The notes under the pieces are model-generated. The model did not search any database and was not told the origin of the DNA. It saw only the letters and a program-made list of their open reading frames with translations. Below, in pieces: positions 23,801 to 30,000 of a stretch of DNA of 30,000 bases; positions within the stretch are counted from its first letter, which is position 1, and every line of letters begins with the position of its first letter. The DNA lies in NCBI RefSeq assembly GCF_964340395.1, contig NC_135549.1:8115842-8145841 (forward strand), written 5' to 3'. Origin of the DNA: Glandiceps talaboti. Lineage: Eukaryota > Hemichordata > Enteropneusta > Spengelidae. Both the position numbers and the translations under genes were made by a program.

Positions 23801-24821
23801 GCTTCTTCACCGCAAGGTGTGGTCTGACGTGTGTACGGGTTGTCTCCATACTCCGGGTTCGCTTCATCCACGATTACATTGGCGAGATCAAAGCGTTCTA
23901 TACTTGCTGGTTCTTCTCTCAAAGCATCGCTCCATGTCCGTGGTATCAATATCGTGACATTCTTCAAGTAGGCACGGTGTTTGGTAGATTCATAGAGAAA
24001 GTCCGACGCCTCTGTGAAGATTGTCTTGAAGAGAGACAGGGTAACTATGATATTATCATAATGGACGTAACTATTACTTTTTAACGCCAATTCCCATTGA
24101 CTGTATTACCCAAGACTTCGAGCCAGTAAATTTTGAAGATGTTAAACGACCAATATTCCAGCCTTCAAAATACTGTTTATATGTAAATACGTCTCAAATT
24201 CCATCCAAGGCTTGCATATGTACATGACATTGTATGGATGATAAAAACGTTAACTGGGTTTATTCTGAACGATATTTGACTAGTCTTTTGGAATGAGAAT
24301 CAATAAATTAAAATGAAGATCTTCGAACAGATATGAGATGTTGCGGTGACCAAGTAATATCTGTTTTATAGACTGTTATCGATTTGATAAACAATATGTA
24401 GTATTCATTAACCAACTGAAATACTTCATACGCATGCTCATTGTACAAATACAAGCACAATCATTTCTTCAAGTTGATGGACGAAGGTACTCCAGGCCAT
24501 CGATCTTTGTTTTCAAAACATCGAATTAGAAACATCTTTGAAACTGATCAAACTGATGACCTATATCAATGTAACTCAATATGCTAGAATGAAAGATGAT
24601 TGTTTGATTTTAATTTCTATACAAAGTAAAGTTAACCATCATACCTTTATACGATCTACCAGTGTTGGGTCTTCGGGTATCCTCTCATTAATGGCTATCA
24701 GAAGCCCCGTATATTCGTTGTTTTCTAAGTAAATTGAGTTCCGTTCGCACGAAACTCGAACAGAGACTGCAAACACAGCGACCAGAAATAGGATGAGTGT
24801 ACAGACTTTGGAGACCATCAT
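17374..24821 (-). CDS. CLCA-like: Gene B: complete CLCA-family protein, 11 coding exons
   Basis: Coding exons in transcript order: 24821-24645, 24024-23730, 23268-22988, 22106-21858, 21529-21305, 20998-20699, 20248-20021, 19433-19157, 18901-18731, 18366-18142, 17861-17374 (TGA stop). They join in frame into about 971 residues. Seen: signal peptide (1-24), HEWGH at 163-167 with Asp174-Glu175, MIDAS D327-V-S-W-S331, VWA to about 509, beta-sandwich segments, FnIII-like domain, transmembrane helix about 911-937 and an acidic tail ending FPQY. Its role is as for the CLCA family: self-cleaving metalloprotease and chloride-channel regulator at the cell surface (family knowledge, not shown here). Intron 4 uses a GC donor; the rest are GT-AG. 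Introns are 255-881 bases, much shorter than in gene A, and poor in microsatellites. The start at 24821 (or the adjacent Met at 24818) fits a TATA box about 90 bases upstream; an in-frame ATG at 24872 lies too near the predicted cap site. Confidence 0.92.
18142..18366 (-). CDS. CLCA-like: Gene B exon 10: linker and first half of FnIII-like domain
   Basis: Starts SVIPEKTDPVPVGGFDRST, then APDKIKDLKV and [17 protein letters not shown]. Phase 1-1. It is 225 bases, identical in length to gene C exon 10. Donor CAAG|GTAAAA. Confidence 0.9.
18731..18901 (-). CDS. CLCA-like: Gene B exon 9: DGxYS segment
   Basis: 171 bases, phase 1-1. It encodes GADINKDDGVYSGYFVDF and CNGECRYSV and ends SELC. Counted by eye, 31 of 58 residues equal gene C exon 9, more than with gene A, so B and C look like the closer pair. 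Confidence 0.9.
19157..19433 (-). CDS. CLCA-like: Gene B exon 8: beta-sandwich segment
   Basis: Starts VGEWSYTITNDYTEDQ, followed by MAVIYADVRQGHIAVKGAVV. It ends HDRGT plus one base before GTGAAT, phase 1. The conserved NGAGAD motif reads RGTGAD across the junction. Confidence 0.9.
20021..20248 (-). CDS. CLCA-like: Gene B exon 7: beta-sandwich segment
   Basis: Starts LTSFRSVLPSSGMVTKQV, followed by DATIGRDTQFMF and VTIQSPSGVTY. It ends PGNAE at GAG|GTGAGTA, phase 0. It aligns along its length with gene A exon 7. Confidence 0.9.
20699..20998 (-). CDS. CLCA-like: Gene B exon 6: VWA domain, last part
   Basis: 300 bases, as in gene A. It encodes ILRNGPYDTAAGGILFLITD, then ELSDRTGGRSYYYS, and ends DTSVQ at CAA|GTAAGT, phase 0. 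The acceptor is TTCTTTAG. Confidence 0.92.
21305..21529 (-). CDS. CLCA-like: Gene B exon 5: VWA domain, middle
   Basis: Starts ENRLELLHQASTRYLRYV after TTTTCTAG and includes WVGIVEF and TQSHTCIGCGLLEGVK. It ends AAG|GTGGGT, phase 0. Two extra cysteines (CIGC) flank the position of the MIDAS Thr loop; they are absent from gene A (SIGA). Confidence 0.9.
21858..22106 (-). CDS. CLCA-like: Gene B exon 4: start of VWA domain with MIDAS
   Basis: Starts ITDFCHSEPEG after CTCTACAG, has YRSAWDVMLTTPDF and PTFRVVQ, and ends VVLVLDVSWSMTR. There is no GT donor that keeps the frame here. The boundary AG|GCAAGT fits the GC-donor consensus and gives an in-frame phase-0 junction to exon 5 (ENRLELL). Confidence 0.88.
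22988..23268 (-). CDS. CLCA-like: Gene B exon 3: zinc-protease motif
   Basis: Starts [20 protein letters not shown], carrying the HExxH motif and the downstream Asp. Five cysteines follow, then NSATSSYMYANYLNV. Donor GTG|GTAAGTA, phase 0. It is 281 bases. Confidence 0.93.
23730..24024 (-). CDS. CLCA-like: Gene B exon 2: CLCA catalytic domain, first part
   Basis: Starts TIFTEASDFLYESTKHRAYL after CTTCAAG. It includes NVTILIPRTW, a Cys in TTPCGEEADYIHLTERW (a well conserved CLCA stretch) and QYYWGVS. It ends with one base before GTAAAAG, phase 1. Confidence 0.92.
24645..24821 (-). CDS. CLCA-like: Gene B exon 1: signal peptide and start of CLCA N-domain
   Basis: Encodes MMVSKVCTLILFLVAVFAVS, a clear signal peptide, then YLENNEYTGLLIAINERIPE. 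It ends VDRIK at AAG|GTATGA, phase 0. It is 177 bases, identical in length to gene A exon 1 from its chosen start. Confidence 0.88.
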
Positions 24822-24907
24822 GTGAGATAGACTATCGATACCGGATCGATAGCAGTGATAGCTGTCAAGCATATACGGTGTGTTTCTTGTTATGGTCTGC
24901 TACACCG

Positions 24908-24915
24908 TTTATATA
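24908..24915 (-). promoter_or_regulatory. TATA box of gene B
   Basis: Read on the minus strand, TATATAAA in the context GGGTATATAAACGG. It lies 87 bases upstream of the chosen ATG at 24821, predicting a cap site near 24880 and a 5' UTR of about 60 bases. I see no equally good box before gene A. Confidence 0.55.
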
Positions 24916-26360
24916 CCCAGAAGAGTTACATTGTATGGACATCGCCCACAAAGTAAACCTACTTTACCCCCCGAAACTTGTCTATGGTCAGGGCGTTCCC
25001 CCGAAGAAAGACTTTCTCTCCTTTAGCTGACGTAATATCCGTCGATTAATCGTGTGTTGATGTCAATGATGTTTACATGCCCCATTTGTTATAATTCATG
25101 TTGTTACATAAATCAATCAACAAAGCAAACGATTCATAGATGTAGTTGGGTTTCATGCCATATTTATTTATTTATTTACAGTAAATTAAATAAATAAGAT
25201 ATTGGATAACTAACAATGTATTTATACGTTCCATTACAATTTGTATTTGTACAACCATGCATGTATTTCTTACCTGTAAGCAGCTTGTTGGTACCCTTAA
25301 GTGAGTGATTAATGATGTCTATGGGTCAAGCCTTGAAACATTCTGACAATTGCAACTTCACAGGTAAGATAAATAATGTGTATGGCATACAGATGTGTGA
25401 GCCAACTGTACAAAGACTACTTTTAATTAACTTATTCTTTTTTCAACAACTAAATATCACTTGGATTACAATATAAATACGTAAAGTTCTTGACATACTA
25501 TGGTAAAGATTATAGGTATTCGTTGGATTCAAAATACACTTTACAACTGTTCGTTTGGAGCACATAGAATGCGAACACAAAAAAGTTTCGAAAATACAAC
25601 GACTTGAAATCAACCTCTACTTGAACAGAAAGAAGTCTTCATCACTGTAGCAACGGCTTTGCTTTCTGAAAACAATTTCAAGTGATGAAATAATACTGTT
25701 TGGCAGTTGCATAGTAAAGAACGATAACTTAACTTACGATGTCATGAAAGGGAATTTTGGAAGTGTTCGTTTACAAATGTATACTAGTAGGATAAGCTTA
25801 CTGTTAATCACACTTCTACTCTCTTGAAATGGAGTATGAAAAAGTGTTGTGGAATATGAGTACCAAATTAAATCTAATGGAGAATATTTCTTACTGATTA
25901 TTGTGAATTCGTATTTGTATAGTTGAAGTCACGGTTGTTTTCTATACCCTGTGACGTAATATTACTATGCATAATCCTGTAATACGTCATATGCATGTTA
26001 TTAGAAAGACAAAAGATTGCATAGATTGAACACAGGGAGCGCTATTCGGTGGCAACTTAGCGATGATTCACTATGGCATCCTTGAAGTGGTTCACAACAA
26101 AAGTAGTTGAATTCTCACTTTAGTTCAGATTACATAATGTTTAGTAGCTCATGGAGTTGTTTTGGTCACATTTTGTTGACCACTTCATGTACTGCCATGT
26201 AATCAAGTTTAGCTCTTATTATTTCCTCATGCGGGGCGTCCTTTTGTGACACTTCTTTCGAAAAAGACAGAGAGGGTACAGATGGGGTAACCAGAATATG
26301 GTGTATTCACAGTATCGTACACATAAACCTTTATCTAATATTACAATTTTCCTGATCAGT

Positions 26361-26366
26361 TTTATT
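26361..26366 (-). promoter_or_regulatory. Polyadenylation signal candidate of gene C
   Basis: AATAAA on the minus strand, 187 bases after the gene C stop, in the context CGGAATAAAACTG. The distance fits a short 3' UTR. No cleavage evidence is available. For genes A and B only weaker variants (ATTAAA at 2427-2432 and 16884-16889) lie within 500 bases of the stop. Confidence 0.45.
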
Positions 26367-26552
26367 CCGAAAATATCTACTTCATGTACATAATATACAA
26401 TATCGTGTGGTGCTGTCTAGATACATGTGTAAGGAGCTGGCGTTGTTACTAGTTTCTCTAAGTTAAATATAGTTTGGGATATATATACATATATATAGCG
26501 ATAAATAGTGGTTAGGGAAGACCTTTTCGCGTCACCTAGGATACCAGCAACG

Positions 26553-27022
26553 TCATGGTTCTTGTACCTGTACTTGTCCAGGATTATCGGTTCCATTCTT
26601 GGTCTTGATTGATTCCAGTGATGCTACCCTGCTGTTTTTACCGGCAGACTTTTTGTAGTGGAACACCATCGCAATTACGACGGATACTAGTATTCCTGCA
26701 GCTATTACACTCCCGATAACAATTAACGCTATTTCCCAACTTTCCAATTCGCTTTCTTCTAATGGTGGTACCAGTGTTGTCTGGCCAATGTTTGAGATGT
26801 CGCCTACGTTGCCAGCCTCATCGACGGCTTTGATGGCGAAGTAGTACGTAGAACCTGTCCCCAAGGACTCTAAGAGGACGCTCACACTTTCTATTTGTGA
26901 AGCCGGTAGTGGTGTGGTAAGATTGCCTGCAATGACGTCATCATCTGTAATGTTTGCTGCCTTGTCGAAATTATCAAAGACGGCGGAAAACGTTGTGGCA
27001 TATCTAAGGTCGTAGTGGTGAG
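26553..27022 (-). CDS. CLCA-like: Gene C exon 11 equivalent: rest of FnIII, TM helix, tail
   Basis: Starts AHHYDLRYATTFSAVFDNF, then YYFAIKAVDEAGNVGDISNI. The helix IALIVIGSVIAAGILVSVVI is followed by FHYKKSAGK and a tail ending QVQVQEP before TGA. The tail shares no obvious motif with those of A or B. Confidence 0.92.
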
Positions 27023-27254
27023 CTGTTAATTGCAGAAAAAACAGGACAAGTGAGTTAGTGGGTGGGTGAATTAATCATATGTGAAAATCTTAACTGAAAA
27101 TGTTAATAATTCCATATCAGCAATTGACGTTATTCCCCAATGTATGATTCAAACTAAATTTGCGTAAGTGAACTTGATGAACTTGACGAATGACAATTAT
27201 CGTACATATATAAATAAAACTTCGTAAATCGGTTTATTTTTTCCCTAAAATATT

Positions 27255-27314
<60 letters not shown>

Positions 27315-27334
27315 TGTATGTATGTATGTATGTA

Positions 27335-27411
<77 letters not shown>

Positions 27412-29221
27412 TTACATGCGTGACACTACGATCTTCAATTAAGATGCTAATAATGGTAGCTAAGATACAGCTGGGTACAATCTGATTAAAATCTGATGTA
27501 GATGTCGGCTAATCGTTCATTGCTATTTTACCTTCGTTATTTTGCCTGGATTGGCCTTCTTGGTACATGTTTACATTTCTAGGAGGCGATCAGGTTAAAA
27601 ATGTAAACATGTACCAAGCAAGAAGGTCAATTCAGGCAAAATAACGAAGGTAAAATAGCAATAAACGATTAGCCGACATCTACATCTACATCGGATTTTA
27701 ATCAGATTGAGCTGGGTAGGACATGCCAATCATCGTCATAATTGATGACCATGTAGAAGTGCTTCAGTATTTCTTTTTCTAAAAAAGCCAACTCTCTCAG
27801 TTTGTTTCAATCATGTTCGTAATATCCAAAATATAGATTGCTGAATAGTTTGTTGGTAGAATTGCATTGTTTCGTAGTTTCAAGTCATTGGCGTCAAGCT
27901 CAGACATTAAGACATACCAGTGCCTTGATCTAAGTCATCACCAGTAGCTGTCCACTGCAACACAATCACCCCATCTTCGTACGATGTTGCCACAATTTTT
28001 AGATCAGTGATTCTACCTGGTGCCAAAAGATCACTACCCGGGGGAGTATATTGGACGCTGTCGTCGATTTGAAGAGCGCCACCAGACGCAACTCTGTTAA
28101 AATCACCAACAGGACTTGGATCTCCCGGTGTTGGCAATACGGCTGTCAACAAAAGAAAAGATGTATCCATGATAACGGCGGCGAAATCAAACGATAAGCC
28201 TTATGGAAGGAAAGAAGACTGGCGACATGCGTATCTAACGTAACGTTTACAGGAGTGTCCTGATAAGAACAGTTTAACAATAGAAACGTATGGACTTATA
28301 ACGGTTTCTGGGGTTTCTTGAGAATTTCTTTCTCTGGAATGAAAACGTATCAAACCAAGGTAGTGATAACTCTCAATAATGTTTTCATTTTTATATAAAG
28401 TATTCATGTTTTGTGATGATGACTTCATTTTGCATAGACTGTAGAATGAAGTCACGCCAGAATATATACTGTTGGTATAAACGGGTTTTTATCAGACCGT
28501 AAATATAAATATTTTTTTTTTGACATCACGTCAGAAAGTTTCAGAGTTCTAAATGTCATTTATAGCACGAGAAACACTGGTCATGATAATGAACAAACCC
28601 CTGACCATTTCCTTTTATTAATATTATATGTGAGTTCGAGTGGAAGATTCATCGTTGTAACATCGGCACATTTTTGACAAGTAAACATTATAATATTTCA
28701 ATTTTTCACTAACATTTCAGTTCAAAGTTCAACACCTGAAATGTTTATAACCACAGCTACCGTGGCTTTATTCGAATAGTAGCAACTTATATAAACTCAT
28801 AACACCTCTCTGCAAAAACTACTTGAGTCACAATAAAGTGTGGGCAAACGTGGGCGAATGATTAGCTATGTACTTAACTACACGCATTACATGGATCTCC
28901 GGGTTTTAAATCAATCTTTATCACTAACATCAAAGGATTTATTTTTTGTTTTGTAATTAAGTCAGCATTTCTAAGATTGCGTATCAGTATAATTAGACGC
29001 CGGTGTAAACCAAACACTCGTAAAATGCGTAGAGAAATCACTATACTTACATAAATCAATGGGATATGCTCCAACTTTGCTGGTCTTCGTTATTGCTGCA
29101 TTTCCATTTTTGTCATTTGCCTTTACTTGGACACTGTAACGACAGGATGAAGGACAGGACGCCTCGACAAAATCTACAAAATAGGCCGAATATACCCCAT
29201 CACCAGCCGTCAGGTCCGCAC
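26553..29221 (-). CDS. CLCA-like: Gene C: CLCA-family protein, 3' part only (last three exons)
   Basis: Three coding exons, 29221-29051, 28142-27918 and 27022-26553 (TGA stop), match exons 9, 10 and 11 of genes A and B in order, length and phase (171, 225 and 470 bases; phases 1,1). They encode the DGxYS segment, the linker and FnIII-like domain, a transmembrane helix and a short tail: about 288 C-terminal residues. The rest of the gene must lie beyond position 30000. I see no exon 8 candidate in 29222-30000, so intron 8 is at least 779 bases. The catalytic and VWA parts are not in view, so activity cannot be judged. It lies head-to-tail with gene B, its stop about 1.7 kb upstream of B's start. 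Confidence 0.9.
27255..27410. repeat. (CA)n-(TATG)n-(TG)n compound microsatellite
   Basis: CA to 27280, then TATG units from 27285 to 27340, then 35 TG units to 27410. The CA and TG parts are complementary and could form a hairpin around the TATG block. It is in intron 10 of gene C. Confidence 0.97.
27469..27477. repeat. Target-site duplication, left copy
   Basis: AGCTGGGTA directly abuts the left end of the fold-back element. The identical copy is at 27710-27718. Confidence 0.85.
27478..27709. mobile_element. Fold-back MITE-like element with 9-bp target-site duplication
   Basis: A 232-base element made almost wholly of two inverted arms of about 100 bases. The ends CAATCTGATTAAAATC and GATTTTAATCAGATTG are perfect inverted repeats. 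The arms continue through ATGTTTACATT with a few substitutions and indels of 6 and 4 bases. AGCTGGGTA occurs directly on both sides (27469-27477 and 27710-27718), a perfect 9-base target duplication. It encodes no protein. Long inverted ends plus a 9-base duplication fit Mutator-like (MULE) non-autonomous elements best; the family is an inference. It sits in intron 10 of gene C. Confidence 0.85.
27710..27718. repeat. Target-site duplication, right copy
   Basis: AGCTGGGTA directly abuts the right end of the fold-back element. Confidence 0.85.
27918..28142 (-). CDS. CLCA-like: Gene C exon 10 equivalent: linker and first half of FnIII-like domain
   Basis: Starts SVLPTPGDPSPVGDFNR, then APGRITDLKI and VIVLQWTATGDDLDQGT. 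The donor is G|GTATGTC. It is 225 bases and closely parallels gene B exon 10 (VGGFDR, APDKIKDLKV). Confidence 0.9.
29051..29221 (-). CDS. CLCA-like: Gene C exon 9 equivalent: DGxYS segment
   Basis: Encodes GADLTAGDGVYSAYFVDF and CPSSCRYSVQVKAND and ends DLC at T|GTAAGT. It is 171 bases, phase 1 at both ends, after acceptor CTAATACAG. Confidence 0.9.
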
Positions 29222-30000
29222 CTGTATTAGATAGAAAAGACATGGTCATTTATTTAAAACAATCGAACCAGACGTTCATACATTTCGTCATTCAAGAAAA
29301 CTCCCTGATGTCTTATTTGCTGACATTTGTGTTTCTTTTGTTAGATCGATTCAATTTGAAACTTTGAAAAGCGATGGGAAAAACTATGAAAGTTTATTAT
29401 ACTAAACACGTGGAACACGATAATTTATAGTAATTACATGCGAGGTGTCTGAATGGTAAAATTTATTTGCTCATTACTTCACATTGGTAAAGTAAATACT
29501 CCATTTTGTTTGACCATATACAAAGTGTTGAAATTATATTCTATAAACTATTAGAGAGGAGGAGGACTCTATTGATCTACGTCACTGCAACAATAGCACA
29601 GCGGATATTGTGCAAGCCAACACTTAGTATAGGTGTACGTGCAATTTATTTGGGATCCCAGTGTCGTTGAGAGATGTTCTTTGTCGTAGATCCAGACTCA
29701 TGATATCTCCTGTAATAGCACTATATAGCAACGACACCCTTGCGCTCAATCGTCATATTTGACAATTTTCCCTTACTTTGAAAGTCAGTTGGAATCAATT
29801 AGAATCCCTTCCATAAAAAAAAAACTAGTTTTAGACTAAGTGTCCTATTTCGTCTGTTTCACCTCGTTATGTTTAGTCCACCAGGTAAAGAAACAGAGAT
29901 GGTTATTACAATCTCCAAACTATATATTTCTTAAATTGGATATATATCTTGTTGTGTCAATGTGTTTCATGTTATGCTCGTAGGATTGTGTTGAGACAAA
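29222..30000 (-). other. Gene C intron 8, incomplete
   Basis: No stretch here matches exon 8 of genes A or B (about 275 bases encoding an Asp-Val-x-x-Gly region), so this is read as intron running out of the window. No repeats or elements are recognised. Confidence 0.6.

Larger units (their letters stand above)
24822..26552. other. Intergenic region between genes B and C
   Basis: Holds the gene B TATA box, a short TTTA repeat (about 25161-25178) and the gene C polyadenylation signal. No open frame here looks coding. Confidence 0.65.

Noticed and set aside
23644-24090. Continuous 148-residue frame as a separate gene
   Set aside because: It is gene B exon 2 plus read-through into both flanking introns. 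The ends beyond 23730 and 24024 lie outside good splice sites.
27294-27485. Plus-strand frame MYVC...VCVC
   Set aside because: Translation of the TATG and TG repeats.

Overview
The window is animal nuclear DNA. It is AT-rich, has spliceosomal introns with GT-AG borders, carries many di-, tri- and tetranucleotide microsatellites, and holds a tRNA-like SINE and a fold-back DNA transposon remnant. It looks like a marine invertebrate (cephalochordate, hemichordate or lophotrochozoan), but the sequence alone does not fix the species.

The dominant content is a head-to-tail tandem array of three paralogous genes, all on the minus strand, of the CLCA family (calcium-activated chloride channel regulators: secreted or membrane-anchored self-cleaving metalloproteases with a VWA domain). 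From right to left: gene C is partial, with only its last three coding exons (26553-29221) in the window. Gene B is complete, with 11 coding exons (17374-24821, about 971 residues). Gene A is complete, with 11 coding exons (2771-14843, about 985 residues). I rebuilt exons from reading frame, splice sites and the match of A with B. Every exon junction has the same phase in A and B (0,1,0,0,0,0,0,1,1,1), and the three C exons follow the same pattern.

Both complete proteins read: signal peptide, N-terminal CLCA catalytic domain with HEWGH...DEY, VWA domain with a DxSxS MIDAS motif, beta-sandwich regions, an FnIII-like domain split by the last intron, one transmembrane helix and a short cytosolic tail. 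The tails differ strongly among A, B and C while the ectodomains stay alignable, which suggests an expanded family with diverging membrane-proximal functions.

Layout: 1-2770 is non-coding DNA downstream of gene A, with a SINE and G-runs. 2771-14843 is gene A, whose introns are full of microsatellites. 14844-17373 is intergenic. 17374-24821 is gene B, with compact introns and one GC-AG intron. 24822-26552 is intergenic, with a TATA box for gene B and a polyadenylation signal for gene C. 26553-30000 is the 3' part of gene C. Its intron 10 holds a long CA/TATG/TG tract and a 232-bp fold-back element with perfect 9-bp target-site duplications. I found no plus-strand gene, structural RNA gene or CRISPR array, and no evidence of a wholly new system. 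The best leads are the fold-back element, the GC-AG intron and the structure of the CLCA cluster.
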